Positions 1 to 8,057 of a stretch of 24,258 bases of DNA are shown piece after piece (within the stretch, counting starts at the first letter, position 1; each line of letters begins with the position of its first letter). The DNA is taken from contig QBMP01000029.1 of NCBI GenBank assembly GCA_003242115.1, positions 1 to 24,258 of the forward strand, read 5' to 3'. This stretch comes from Phormidesmis priestleyi. GTDB lineage: Bacteria; Cyanobacteriota; Cyanobacteriia; Phormidesmidales; Phormidesmidaceae. The translations under genes and the position numbers were made by a program. The notes under the pieces were generated by a model that was not told the DNA's origin, made no database searches, and saw nothing but the letters and a program-made list of their open reading frames with translations.

Positions 1-503
1 TTCGCCAGCGGAATAAACAGCTTCCAGGGCAAATCGGTGGGGCTACCGAAAGCTTCAGAATTAAAAAAATTGCCCCAGCGACCAATTGCTTGTCCCAAAA
101 TCAAAGAGGGGGCAACGACATCAGCCATTTGCCAAAAGGACAGTCGGTTTAGCCGAGAAAACAGCCATGCGGCCAGCGTTCCGCCTATGACTGCGCCGTG
201 AATCGCAATCCCGCCTTTCCAAATAGCAATAATATCGCCGGGTCGCTTTGCGTAAGCGGGCCGCTCAAATAAAACGTAGTAGGCTCGGGCGCAAGGAATC
301 GCCGCAATCACCAGCCAAATCACCATATCACCAACTTTTTCAGGATCGATGCCGCGTTTTTTGGCCAAATACTGTGAGAGGGCGACGCCAATTAGCACAG
401 CAGAAGCAATCAGCAGACCGTACCATCGCAGCGTCAGCGGGCCAATGCTAACAATGTCTGGCCCCGGAGACTGGAAGCGGGCCATGAGTGCAAACCCATT
501 CAT
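1..503 (-). CDS. lgt: Prolipoprotein diacylglyceryl transferase Lgt (3' end outside window)
   Basis: Lgt is an integral inner-membrane enzyme. It moves a diacylglyceryl group from phosphatidylglycerol to the lipobox cysteine of preprolipoproteins, the first step of lipoprotein maturation. Only the first 167 residues lie in the window; the family is usually about 260-300 residues long. The translation shows the family landmarks: an N-terminal hydrophobic segment after a WYGL motif (residues 27-30), HGAVIGG at 102-108 holding the essential His region, and the Lgt signature [10 protein letters not shown] at 141-150. The usual GAR motif reads CAR (71-73), keeping the Arg. The start is taken at ATG 503; a second in-frame Met lies six codons later and cannot be excluded. 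The identification is firm; regulation cannot be seen. Confidence 0.95.
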   Translation of the reverse strand, partial: MNGFALMARFQSPGPDIVSIGPLTLRWYGLLIASAVLIGVALSQYLAKKRGIDPEKVGDMVIWLVIAAIPCARAYYVLFERPAYAKRPGDIIAIWKGGIAIHGAVIGGTLAAWLFSRLNRLSFWQMADVVAPSLILGQAIGRWGNFFNSEAFGSPTDLPWKLFIPLA

Positions 504-587
504 GGAAGATACCTAAACTAACGATAGTGCAAACTCAAAGTGAACTTGTAATGCTGCCTTGCAAGCCTGTAAACAAGGCCAACGTAA

Positions 588-623
588 AGAGCGCGCTTTA
601 GCCCTAAAAGCCAGTAGCGCTCT
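588..623 (-). terminator. Possible hairpin terminator downstream of the VOC gene
   Basis: AGAGCGC (588-594) is the exact reverse complement of GCGCTCT (617-623). The interval between them can form an inner GCTTT/AAAGC helix. The structure lies in the 229-base space between the minus-strand VOC gene and lgt, about 110 bases past the VOC stop. On the minus strand the stem is followed by only a short T run, so it may be a weak terminator or just a hairpin. A HIP1 palindrome lies in the same spacer near 652. Confidence 0.3.
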
Positions 624-732
624 CTTGTGTTTTCTTTATCCATTGTGCCAGCGATCGCTGACACAGAAAGATTTGTCTCTTCGTAGTTTCTTTGTCACCG
701 TGAAGCTCAGATGGTTTTAGAGCGAATAGGCG

Positions 733-1383
733 CTAGTTCTCGACTTCGGCCATTTCAATAATTTCGCCATTGAAGTCTTTGACTAAGAAATTGAGGGGGT
801 GATCGCGCCGCAGCTTATGGCGAATGCCCCTAGTTTGCACCTGCATCAGCAAATATTCCAGGCAGTCATGATCAAAGCAAACATGCCGCTGGCGGTTACT
901 GGTGCCTAAGCTCGCCCCGCTAATGACGTGCAGTTGAGTGTTCTTTTTGAGCTGATACCACAGTCCATCGGGTCTGCCGTAAGCGCTGTTCGCACCGCCC
1001 AAGTTCCCCAGACCATTTCCCAGGCTACTTCCCAGGCCGCCGCCCAAAGCCGCCCCAAACGGGTCGAGTCCACCCGCCGTACCCAACGTCTGCTCATAGT
1101 TGTAGTAATAGTGCAACGGCACATCGGCTGCTAAAAGGCTCAGCGGCCCTTCATAAAAGCGCTGCGCCACCTCCAGATCAGACACCATCACGGTATGCAC
1201 TTTGGGGGCACTGCTCAAAAACGCCCACATTGCGCCCGCATAGGCCACTAACAGCATCACCATAATGCCTTGGGTGGAGACTAGCGCATCCAAAGGCAAT
1301 CCCTGAAACACGTTGGCCAGCAGACTATGTGAAAGGGGTGAAGAGATCTGTGAATAGAGCGAATAGGCAAAACTCGTGATCAT
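733..1383 (-). CDS. Membrane-anchored VOC / glyoxalase-like domain protein
   Basis: 216-residue protein. Residues about 36-57 form one hydrophobic segment. Residue 62 onward resembles the start of a vicinal-oxygen-chelate (glyoxalase/bleomycin-resistance) module: VHTVMVSDLEVAQRFYEGPL at 62-81, then strands around WYQLKKNTQLHVI (142-154) and RHVCFDHD (166-173), ending with a typical C-terminal strand (FLVKDFNGEIIEMAE, 199-213). Candidate metal ligands are H63, H152, H167 and E210, but I cannot assign them without alignment. A glycine-rich stretch at 101-131 interrupts the domain. Substrate and reaction are unknown; VOC proteins include isomerases, dioxygenases and binding proteins. The start is ATG 1383. 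It is transcribed toward lgt and diverges from the sigma-like gene across a 263-base spacer, so expression is probably independent. Confidence 0.7.
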   Translation of the reverse strand: MITSFAYSLYSQISSPLSHSLLANVFQGLPLDALVSTQGIMVMLLVAYAGAMWAFLSSAPKVHTVMVSDLEVAQRFYEGPLSLLAADVPLHYYYNYEQTLGTAGGLDPFGAALGGGLGSSLGNGLGNLGGANSAYGRPDGLWYQLKKNTQLHVISGASLGTSNRQRHVCFDHDCLEYLLMQVQTRGIRHKLRRDHPLNFLVKDFNGEIIEMAEVEN

Positions 1384-1646
1384 GGCGGATTCGAGAGAGT
1401 AAATTACAGTTTATCAACTAAGTAATAGAAGCTGAGAAATAAAGATCCATTCGTAGACTAGGCCAGTATAGTATTGCTAGTTGATGCTTGTGGCCGCTGT
1501 ATGGGCAAGCTGGTGAGCGTCAAACTCAAAACAATTGATGAGTGTGAATGAGCGTGACCAGAGCGATCGCACTCATTTGGCCACTAATTAATTAAGCCAT
1601 CAATTCCGAGCAAACCCCTTTATTCTTAAAATTCTGCTTAGATCCT

Positions 1647-2447
1647 GTGCAAATTCCTACGTTTCCTGAATGCGATCACGATTTGGTTAAGGCGCTGATT
1701 CACCTGAGCGACGCCGAACTCGTGGATCAGCTTCAGCGATCGCCTAAGGATGGCAAATATTTTACCGCGATCTTTTGTCGCTACAGCCCGGTGGTATATT
1801 CGCTGATTCGGCATTCGGCAAGGTCGCCCGTTCAGGCCGAATACTTATTTGCCATTACTTGGCGGCACATTCTCAACGAGCTAGGCGGCATTGATCTAGC
1901 CCGATTGCAGGCTCAGACAGACAAAGCCTCACCGGGCAAAACCAGCCCCGGCGAATTGTCTTTGCAGGCGTGGCTAATTGGTATCACCGCCGCCTACATC
2001 AACCAGGCCGTGCTCCCCGATGTCGAAGACATTCACTACTCGCTCAAAGCTGCGCCACCACCGCTATGGTGCTACACCGAGCGCGCCCTTGACGGCCTTT
2101 TACCCAAGCATCGCTTGATCATTTTGATGGCTCAGACCTTTGAATGGAGTGAAACTCGCATCGCTGCCTATTTGCAAGCTGAAGGCGATCGCACCTCTCC
2201 GCAGGCCGTCAGCACCGAGCTAGAACTGGCCTATCAATCGCTAGAACGCGCTATTCCTGAAGATATGCAGGCAATCTATCTGGGCTATCCGTTAGCGATT
2301 GTGCCCGCTTTAGCCCCGGCTGCGGAGATTCTGAATGACTCTGATACTTCTGACACTTCTGATACTTCTGACACCTCTGACACCTCTGACATCTCTGAAA
2401 ATACTCAAGGGTCGCTCACCATTGAATTCGACGAATCGGATCTTTAG
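1647..2447 (+). CDS. Degenerate sigma-70 family-like protein with repetitive acidic tail
   Basis: 266 residues from a GTG start. The architecture suggests a divergent sigma-70/ECF-like factor. Residues about 20-80 (SDAELVDQL, then an F-CRYSPVVYSLIRH block and an FAITWRHILNEL block) resemble sigma region 2. After a linker, residues about 145-205 (ERALDGLLPKHRLIILMAQ, then a helix-turn-helix-like stretch ending in ELAYQSLERAI) resemble region 4. The region 2 helix that melts the -10 element is poorly conserved by eye, so promoter recognition is uncertain. The C-terminal tail (about 231-250) is a (Asp-Thr-Ser)n run encoded by six 9-base tandem repeats, and the last residues are acidic. The protein could instead be a non-DNA-binding sigma relative. 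It lies upstream of, but well separated (132 bases) from, the TPR gene, and has no obvious anti-sigma partner. Confidence 0.6.
   Translation: MQIPTFPECDHDLVKALIHLSDAELVDQLQRSPKDGKYFTAIFCRYSPVVYSLIRHSARSPVQAEYLFAITWRHILNELGGIDLARLQAQTDKASPGKTSPGELSLQAWLIGITAAYINQAVLPDVEDIHYSLKAAPPPLWCYTERALDGLLPKHRLIILMAQTFEWSETRIAAYLQAEGDRTSPQAVSTELELAYQSLERAIPEDMQAIYLGYPLAIVPALAPAAEILNDSDTSDTSDTSDTSDTSDISENTQGSLTIEFDESDL
2340..2393 (+). repeat. Six 9-base tandem repeats inside the sigma-like gene
   Basis: Six consecutive copies of a TCTGAYAYY unit (TCTGATACT, TCTGACACT, TCTGATACT, TCTGACACC twice, TCTGACATC), in frame and encoding Asp-Thr-Ser repeats. Copy number can change by slippage without shifting the frame. 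Confidence 0.95.
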
Positions 2448-2579
2448 CCTTCCTTTGGCCTTGACGGCTAGGCTAATCGGTGATTGAGGGTCACGAATCT
2501 AGCAAACTGGGTATCTTATTGGCGTAGTCGGCAAGCGTCATTAGAGCGATGCCAACAGCGTTAGATCGAGGAATCACTC

Positions 2580-3725
2580 ATGGGTTGTTGGCAGAAGAGT
2601 CTGGGGTCTGAGCGTCTGGGATCTGAGCATCTGGAATGGGAGGCGTTAGGAAAAGTCGCTGAACCGCTTACGGCCTTAGTTTTAGCCGCTATTAGCACGT
2701 TGGGCATGAGTGCGTTGGGCATCGGCGCTTTGAGTATCGGCGCTTTGAGTATTGATATAGAAGCGGCTCAGGCGGCTCCAAGCCTAACCGAGCAATTGCA
2801 CAGACCGCCGCAAGATGACATTCGCGCTCAGCGTAACGTGGCCGATCAATTTTTGCTATTGGGCACTGAGCAATTGTCTTTGGGCAACCACTCAGATGCC
2901 ACGACAGCCCTACAGTCGGCGGCGAGTGCCTATCATTATCTCGGCGATCTGCAAGGCATGGGTGAAGCCTACGAGCAGCTCGTTAAGCTGTACAGCGGCT
3001 TAGGCCAATACCGTGATGCGGAGAGGGTCGTGCGTCAGCAGTTGGCAATCGCTCGCAGCAACAATAACTTCAGCGATCAGATCCTCGCGGTCAATAATCT
3101 TGGCACGATCAGGCTCCAAACCGGCGATCTCGATTCGGCTTGGTCGGCTTTTTCAGAAGGGCTGAGCATTGCTCAATCTGTCGAAAGCGATCGCGGTATC
3201 GGGCTATCGCTGAGTAACTTAGGGCTGATCGCCACTGCGCGCGGACAGGCCAACGACGCCCGCAAATACTACGAAGTTGCGGCTAACTACCGCGCCCGCG
3301 CCCGCGACTATGCCGGACAAGCCAACACAGACAGTAACTTAGGCGATGTGTACCGCAGCGCTGGCCGAACCTCAGAAGCCATTGGCGCTTACCGCCTGTC
3401 GCTTTCACTGGCTCGTGACCTTAGCGACGCTTACATTCAGCTGCGCGCCTTAGACGGCCTGATTGCAATCTACCGGCAGCGCAATGAACCCCAAGAGCTG
3501 ACCCGCTACTTGGGCGATCGCATCACCCTCACCCTCAGCACTGGCGACGACTGGCAGCGCCTAGTCACCCTCAGAACCATCGGCGAAATTTATCAAGACA
3601 ACGGAGACTTTGCTGCCGCTCGTGATGCCTTTCAAAGGGCTTTGTCATTGGCTCAAACGCTGGAGCGCAAAACCGTTCAAGCAGAGCTAACTAACCTGAT
3701 TTTGGCGCTGCCGGGAGTCCAATAG
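2580..3725 (+). CDS. Secreted tetratricopeptide-repeat (TPR) protein
   Basis: 381 residues. The N-terminal 25 residues are Leu/Gly/Glu-rich and not a classical n-region. Residues about 27-60 form one long hydrophobic stretch ending in AQAAPS, a plausible signal peptidase I site. The rest is almost entirely TPR helices: clear units include a block near NNLGTIRLQTGDLDSAWSAF, one at NLGDVYRSAGRTSEAIGAY and one at TIGEIYQDNGDFAAARDAF, each with the small-Gly-Tyr/Ala pattern of the family. TPR superhelices bind peptides or proteins; here that would be in the periplasm or thylakoid lumen. No enzymatic domain is visible. ATG 2580 has a GAGG about seven bases upstream. Partners are unknown. It lies upstream of trmD with a 100-base gap, which does not prove co-transcription. 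Confidence 0.8.
   Translation: MGCWQKSLGSERLGSEHLEWEALGKVAEPLTALVLAAISTLGMSALGIGALSIGALSIDIEAAQAAPSLTEQLHRPPQDDIRAQRNVADQFLLLGTEQLSLGNHSDATTALQSAASAYHYLGDLQGMGEAYEQLVKLYSGLGQYRDAERVVRQQLAIARSNNNFSDQILAVNNLGTIRLQTGDLDSAWSAFSEGLSIAQSVESDRGIGLSLSNLGLIATARGQANDARKYYEVAANYRARARDYAGQANTDSNLGDVYRSAGRTSEAIGAYRLSLSLARDLSDAYIQLRALDGLIAIYRQRNEPQELTRYLGDRITLTLSTGDDWQRLVTLRTIGEIYQDNGDFAAARDAFQRALSLAQTLERKTVQAELTNLILALPGVQ
2721..2750 (+). repeat. Perfect 15-base tandem duplication in the signal segment of the TPR gene
   Basis: ATCGGCGCTTTGAGT occurs twice back to back, encoding IGALS-IGALS in the hydrophobic core of the export signal. A degenerate third copy (ATGAGTGCGTTGGGC type) precedes it, so the core seems to have grown by repeat expansion. 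Confidence 0.95.
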
Positions 3726-3825
3726 CCAATGCAGTGGCCGCTAGGAAACGTGTATGATCCGGTAGAGCCTTCAGGCGTTTTACGATGCCCTTCTGCGCCG
3801 CTTTTTCCGGGCCGCTCTACACTTT

Positions 3826-4548
3826 ATGGATTTGCCGACCGCTCCTTTGCGATTTGACGTTATCACCCTCTTTCCCGATTTCTTTACCTCACCTTTGGCC
3901 ACTAGCCTTACAGGGCGGGCCTTACAGCGGCAAATAGCGACCGTCCACCTGACGAATCCCCGCGACTTCACCACCGATAAGCACCACCGCGTTGATGATA
4001 TTCCCTATGGGGGCGGGGTAGGCATGGTGATGAAGCCGGAGCCAATTTTTGCAGCCGTCGAATCTTTGCCGCAGTGCCCTCGCCGAGAGGTGATCTTGCT
4101 GACACCGCAGGGCCAGACAATGAATCAGCCCTTGTTTAAAGCGCTATCTACCGAGTACGATCAGCTCGTGCTAATTTGCGGCCATTACGAGGGCATTGAT
4201 GAACGAGTACTCAACTTGGTGACTCGTGAAGTGTCGCTAGGTGATTTTGTGCTCACAGGCGGCGAAATTCCGGCCTTAGCGCTGATTAACGGCGTCATGC
4301 GGCTGCTACCGGGCACGGTTGGCAAACCCGATTCGCTTAAGTACGAAAGTTTTGAAACCCCTTTGCTCGACTATCCGCACTACACTCGCCCTGCTCAGTT
4401 TCGGCAGTGGGCAGTGCCTGATGTGCTAACGTCCGGCGACCACGGCGCGATCGCTCAATGGCGAGAACAGCAGCAAATTCAGCGCACCCAGCAGCGACGC
4501 CCAGATTTATATGAACTCTATAGCAGTCCTGACAGCAGTGGTCTTTAG
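3826..4548 (+). CDS. trmD: tRNA (guanine-N1)-methyltransferase TrmD
   Basis: TrmD uses SAM to methylate G37 next to the anticodon in tRNAs reading CUN, CCN and CGG, preventing +1 frameshifting. The 240-residue length is typical. The trefoil-knot SAM site is visible: LLTPQG at 91-96, [11 protein letters not shown] at 118-128 and [11 protein letters not shown] at 137-147. The N-terminal [11 protein letters not shown] (10-20) and the conserved [15 protein letters not shown] (53-67) are also present, as is the C-terminal [10 protein letters not shown] segment. The linker position that is Asp in E. coli TrmD (EDSF, catalytic D169) appears as YESF here, with Glu at about 174. This may be a clade feature and needs alignment. 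ATG 3826 lies eight codons before the usual family start and lacks a strong ribosome-binding site. The stop lies one base before ispF, implying coupled translation. Confidence 0.97.
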   Translation: MDLPTAPLRFDVITLFPDFFTSPLATSLTGRALQRQIATVHLTNPRDFTTDKHHRVDDIPYGGGVGMVMKPEPIFAAVESLPQCPRREVILLTPQGQTMNQPLFKALSTEYDQLVLICGHYEGIDERVLNLVTREVSLGDFVLTGGEIPALALINGVMRLLPGTVGKPDSLKYESFETPLLDYPHYTRPAQFRQWAVPDVLTSGDHGAIAQWREQQQIQRTQQRRPDLYELYSSPDSSGL

Positions 4549-4549
4549 T

Positions 4550-5035
4550 ATGAACATCCGCATTGGCAACGGCTACGACATTCACCGGCTGACGCGCGAT
4601 CGCAAACTCATTTTAGGCGGCGTTGATATTCCTCATACCCACGGCCTGCTCGGCCACAGCGACGCTGATGCGCTGACCCATGCGATTATGGATGCGCTGC
4701 TAGGAGCGCTCAGTCTCGGTGACATTGGCCTATACTTTCCCCCTAGCGATCCCCAATGGGCCGGGGCCGACAGCCAAATGCTCTTAAAGCAAGTGCATCA
4801 GATGGTCACAAATAGCGGTTGGCACATCGGTAATATTGACACCGTGGTAATTGCGGAGCAGCCTAAGCTCAAACCACACATTGCGGCGATGCGCTCTAGG
4901 CTAGCCACGACCCTAGACATTGCCCCCGATCAAATCGGCATCAAGGCCACCACCCACGAAAAACTAGGCCCCTTAGGCCGTGAAGAAGGGATTGCAGCCT
5001 ATGCGATCGCCCTCTTGCAGAAATTACCGAGCTAA
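4550..5035 (+). CDS. ispF: 2-C-methyl-D-erythritol 2,4-cyclodiphosphate synthase IspF
   Basis: IspF cyclises CDP-ME-2-phosphate to ME-cyclodiphosphate and CMP in the MEP isoprenoid pathway, which in cyanobacteria supplies carotenoids, phytol and quinone tails. Starting at ATG 4550 gives 161 residues, the normal size, beginning directly with the conserved [12 protein letters not shown]. Metal ligands appear as D10, H12 and H44 (in [17 protein letters not shown]). The C-terminal [17 protein letters not shown] motif is present. An upstream in-frame ATG at 4511 lies inside trmD and would add 13 non-conserved residues, so I reject it. The chosen start is one base after the trmD stop, an arrangement suggesting translational coupling, although the enzymes share no pathway. 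No terminator is evident just downstream. Confidence 0.97.
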   Translation: MNIRIGNGYDIHRLTRDRKLILGGVDIPHTHGLLGHSDADALTHAIMDALLGALSLGDIGLYFPPSDPQWAGADSQMLLKQVHQMVTNSGWHIGNIDTVVIAEQPKLKPHIAAMRSRLATTLDIAPDQIGIKATTHEKLGPLGREEGIAAYAIALLQKLPS

Positions 5036-5146
5036 TCGCAATTACTGAGCACGCCTATTGCCTGTCCTATCCACCAACTCTGCTGAGTAGACAGTTTATT
5101 TCTTTGTCCACTGACAGCGCCGCCGTTAGCCACTTTCACGATATTT

Positions 5147-5205
5147 CTATGAAGCTGGCTAAACCAAATAGAGGCCAGCCAGCTAGAGGCCAGCTAGCTT
5201 CATAG
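5147..5205. repeat. 14-base inverted repeat with 31-base spacer
   Basis: CTATGAAGCTGGCT (5147-5160) pairs with AGCTAGCTTCATAG (5192-5205) with a single C/T difference that would be a G-U pair in one RNA orientation. The spacer and right arm also carry a direct repeat TAGAGGCCAGC. There is no T tract adjacent, so an intrinsic terminator is unlikely. It lies about 110 bases after ispF. Confidence 0.85.
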
Positions 5206-5238
5206 AATGCGAATGTTAAAAAATATATGTCCAGCTAA

Positions 5239-5259
5239 GCCAAAATGCGTAATTTTGGC
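5239..5259. repeat. Perfect 8-base inverted repeat, 5-base loop
   Basis: GCCAAAAT (5239-5246) and ATTTTGGC (5252-5259) are exact reverse complements around GCGTA. It could be an RNA hairpin or a protein-binding dyad. The function is unknown. Confidence 0.85.
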
Positions 5260-5376
5260 AAACAGTCAAGCAAAGTATCAGAATATACGCAAATACCCCT
5301 GTATTATTTATACAATCTTTGAGAACAATTAAAGAGCATGTTAAGACGTGCTGAATGTATATGAAAGTGGCTTCTA

Positions 5377-5390
5377 TGTGAAGCTTCACA
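5377..5390. repeat. 14-base perfect palindrome
   Basis: TGTGAAGCTTCACA is fully self-complementary, a form typical of dimeric regulator operators. It lies about 285 bases before the BON-like gene start. No specific regulator can be named. Confidence 0.8.
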
Positions 5391-5674
5391 GTTATCTATC
5401 AGGTCTGATCTATAAAGTTTGAATGCAGCTTTGCTAAAGGCGATTTTCTGACTATGACTTTCCGACTATTAGGAGCCTGACTATCCAGAGCCTCAACACA
5501 AAAGTTTAGATGCAGCAAGGCAGAAGAGAAAGAACCGGCAGAAAAGGTGAGGAACAGCCTGACAGCTAACTAGCAGGCAATTGGGCAAGTAATTGGGCAG
5601 ATAAATTTTGAGCGGTAAGCGTTTGAATCAAGTGTCAGCTCAACGACAAAGTATCGATTTTGGAGGCAGAAATC

Positions 5675-6046
5675 ATGGGTGTAATCAGAGAATCTTCAGG
5701 GCTAATAGCATCTGCTACCGCCCAACCGCCGAGTCAATTTACAGCAGGCGCTGATCGGCCTTACGGCAGTATATTTCGCAGCAGCCCACCGGAGCGCATC
5801 GGAATTTACGGTGAGTATGACTACAACGGTTTGGCTAACCGGGTGACGCACTGCTTTCAGCAGGCTATCGGCGATCAGGCCGCTCGTCTTAAAGTTCGTC
5901 AGCGTGGCTGTGTTGTGATTTTGAGTGGTGCTGTCGCCTCACGCAATTTACTAAACTACGCTGTCAATTTAGCCAATAAAGTAGAAGGCACCGCTCTCGT
6001 CGAACTCTATAAGATGACGGTGATAGAAGACGAGCTAGCAGCTTAA
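5675..6046 (+). CDS. Small BON-domain-like protein
   Basis: 123 residues from ATG 5675, chosen because GGAGG at 5662-5666 sits at ideal distance; a TTG five codons upstream overlaps that site and is unlikely. The first 45 residues are low-complexity and probably disordered. Residues about 52-115 look like a BON fold: a helix (LANRVTHCFQQAI), then LKVRQRGCVVILSGAVAS with the V-x-L-x-G-x-V signature (about 80-88), then an NLLNYAVNLANKVEGTALVEL helix-strand unit. BON domains bind phospholipid or cyclic nucleotide ligands in some proteins and are often periplasmic, but no signal peptide is visible here, so it is probably cytoplasmic. The long structured upstream region suggests its own regulation. 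It converges on accC. The exact role is unknown. Confidence 0.65.
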   Translation: MGVIRESSGLIASATAQPPSQFTAGADRPYGSIFRSSPPERIGIYGEYDYNGLANRVTHCFQQAIGDQAARLKVRQRGCVVILSGAVASRNLLNYAVNLANKVEGTALVELYKMTVIEDELAA

Positions 6047-6123
6047 GAGCAACGTAATTTTCAAGCGCTGAGCCCTTGGCAGGCCAAAACCAGTCGCCGC
6101 AAGCTAGGATCAGCAGCAGCAGC

Positions 6124-7467
6124 CTACTCCATCATCGTCGCGACAAAGTTGGTGTAGACCTCTCCTTTTAAAAACATCGGATTCTCCAACACCTTTTGAT
6201 GAAACGCAATCGTGGTTGGCAGCCCGGTGATGGCACATTCTCTCAAAGCCCGCTTCATCCGCCGAATAGCGGTTGCCCGGTTCGGCCCCCAGACAATTAG
6301 CTTGCCGATCAGCGAATCGTAATAAGGCGGAATTTCGTAATCTGTATAGACGTGGGAATCCATCCGCACGCCCAAGCCACCAGGGGCCAAGTAGCCGCTG
6401 ATCCGGCCCGGATTGGGCCGAAAGTTGTGCTCAGGATCTTCAGCATTAATGCGGCATTCTATTGAGTGCCCGCGCAGGTGAATATCGGCTTGGGTGAAGG
6501 GTAGGCGATCGCCCTGCGCCACCTGAATCTGCGCAGCAATTAGATCAATGCCGGTAATCATCTCCGTCACCGGATGCTCCACCTGAATGCGCGTATTCAT
6601 CTCCATAAAATAAAAGCTGCCGTCATGATCGACCAAAAACTCAACCGTTCCGGCCCCGGCATAGTTAATCGACTGCGCCGCCCGCACCGCCGCATCACCC
6701 ATTTTCTGACGCAAATCAGCATCTAAGAGCGCACTAGGCGCTTCCTCTAAAAGCTTTTGGTGGCGGCGCTGAATTGAGCAATCGCGCTCACCTAAATGCA
6801 CCACATTGCCATAGTTATCCGCCAAAATCTGAAATTCAATATGGCGTGGATTCTCGACAAATTTTTCTAAATAGACGCCTGGATTGCCAAACGAAGCCTC
6901 GGCCTCCCCTTGAGCGGCCAGAAACATTTTTCCCAGCTCATCAGGCTCTTTGACTAGCCGCATACCTCTGCCGCCGCCACCTGCGGTCGCTTTGATAATA
7001 ACCGGATAGCCAATTTCCGCCGCTAATGTAGCCGCCTCTTCCTGACTGCTCAACAGCCCTGCGCTGCCCGGTACCGTCGGCACATTTACTGCCTGCATCG
7101 TCGCTTTAGCGGTCGATTTATCGCCCATCGCCCGCATCGCATCTGGCGTCGGCCCAATAAACGTAAGATTATGATCGGCGCAAATTTCGGCAAAGCGAGC
7201 GTTTTCAGCTAAAAACCCGTAGCCAGGATGAATTGCCGTTGCGCCTCTCGTCAGCGCCGCCGCAATAATATTAGGAATGTTTAAATAGCTTTTACTGCTT
7301 GGGGCTTCTCCAATGCACACCGCTTCATCAGCTAGCTCTACATGCAGCGCATGGCGATCCACCGTAGAATGCACAGCCACTGTGGCAATGCCCATCTCTT
7401 CGCAAGTGCGCAAAATTCGCAGCGCAATTTCGCCCCGATTGGCAATCAAAATTTTAGAAAAATTCAT
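6124..7467 (-). CDS. accC: Biotin carboxylase subunit of acetyl-CoA carboxylase (AccC)
   Basis: AccC carboxylates biotin on the BCCP carrier using ATP and bicarbonate, feeding malonyl-CoA to fatty-acid synthesis. The 447-residue length matches the bacterial stand-alone subunit. The N-terminal [13 protein letters not shown] (6-18) is diagnostic. The ATP-grasp residues are in place: K117 in GDKSTAK, K159 with GGGGRGM at 163-169, and the metal/catalytic block [14 protein letters not shown] at 289-302, including E289, N291, R293 and E297. Numbering is one ahead of the E. coli enzyme, from memory. The ATG start at 7467 is unambiguous. accB and accD are not in the window; cyanobacterial acc genes are often scattered. 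The 250 bases upstream, before tRNA-Leu, hold a short direct repeat (TCTGTCTGGG twice near 7621-7641) and nothing else I can name. Confidence 0.98.
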   Translation of the reverse strand: MNFSKILIANRGEIALRILRTCEEMGIATVAVHSTVDRHALHVELADEAVCIGEAPSSKSYLNIPNIIAAALTRGATAIHPGYGFLAENARFAEICADHNLTFIGPTPDAMRAMGDKSTAKATMQAVNVPTVPGSAGLLSSQEEAATLAAEIGYPVIIKATAGGGGRGMRLVKEPDELGKMFLAAQGEAEASFGNPGVYLEKFVENPRHIEFQILADNYGNVVHLGERDCSIQRRHQKLLEEAPSALLDADLRQKMGDAAVRAAQSINYAGAGTVEFLVDHDGSFYFMEMNTRIQVEHPVTEMITGIDLIAAQIQVAQGDRLPFTQADIHLRGHSIECRINAEDPEHNFRPNPGRISGYLAPGGLGVRMDSHVYTDYEIPPYYDSLIGKLIVWGPNRATAIRRMKRALRECAITGLPTTIAFHQKVLENPMFLKGEVYTNFVATMME

Positions 7468-7717
7468 CAGGTAGCCAGCAACTTTTCGCTGAGTCGTTAG
7501 GGAACTGATCGTATCATGCAGGGCTATTGCCCAATTGTCGGGATTGAGCCTTAGCTCAGTATCTCATCTAGGATCTCACCAATAGGCAGATCTGCTAGGT
7601 CTGTTGGGTTTTATCTTTGCTCTGTCTGGGGTCTGTCTGGGATCTTTTTGGGTGCTATCAAAAAAACCGCTAAAAAGAACTCGTTATAGGGTAAGTTTAA
7701 AAGCCACTGCTGCTTTT

Positions 7718-7799
7718 GCGGATGTGGTGGAATTGGTAGACACGCACGCTTGAGGGGCGTGTGGCTTAGGCCTTGCGAGTTCGAGTCTCGCCATCCGCA
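7718..7799 (+). tRNA. tRNA-Leu (anticodon GAG)
   Basis: 82 bases with a full cloverleaf. The acceptor stem is GCGGATG/CATCCGC with discriminator A. The anticodon stem is CACGC/GCGTG around the loop TTGAGGG, giving anticodon GAG (reads CUC/CUU). There is a long type-II variable arm, and the T stem is GCGAG/CTCGC around TTCGAGT. CCA is not encoded. It has no intron, unlike the tRNA-Leu(UAA) gene of many cyanobacteria. A TTATAG about 30 bases upstream may be a -10 element. Confidence 0.97.
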
Positions 7800-7816
7800 T
7801 ATTTTCAGTGCTAGCT

Positions 7817-7860
7817 ATAGCCCCTGTACAGATATCTTTACGAAGCTGTGCAGGGGCTAT
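7817..7860 (+). terminator. Strong hairpin after tRNA-Leu, probable terminator
   Basis: The arms ATAGCCCCTGTACAG (7817-7831) and CTGTGCAGGGGCTAT (7846-7860) pair over 15 positions with a single T-G wobble, around a 14-base loop. The hairpin starts 17 bases after the tRNA. The following T run is weak, so termination may depend on stem strength alone. Confidence 0.65.
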
Positions 7861-8057
7861 TGGGTTTAAACCGCCTGTTTTCTCGCCTGCTTTTCTTTTC
7901 GCTGAGTATTCACAGATGATTCATAGGTGATTCTATTCTGTAGAGTCTGTAGAGGCTTTCTTAAGATCTGCTCAATCAGGCACTCCTCTTCTAAATTGGT
8001 TTGTTGGTTATGATGAAACGGAATCATAAACTTTTGTAAACACCTGCCGTACCTGCT

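Larger units (their letters stand above)
5036..5674. other. 639-base intergenic region with several inverted repeats
   Basis: I see no convincing coding sequence here. It is AT-richer than its neighbours and contains three inverted repeats (listed separately), a direct repeat of AATTGGGCA around 5578-5597, and repeated CTGACTAT/CCGACTAT words near 5450-5485. It could hold a long 5' leader of the BON-like gene, a small RNA, or decayed sequence. No HIP1 site was noticed in it. Confidence 0.6.

Noticed and set aside
2444..2476. TTAGCCT/AGGCTAA inverted repeat after the sigma-like gene
   Set aside because: A seven-base stem with a 19-base spacer and no T tract is too weak to call a terminator.
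4511..4549. Upstream in-frame start extending ispF into trmD
   Set aside because: The 13 added residues are not conserved in IspF, and the internal ATG one base after the trmD stop gives the normal N-terminus.
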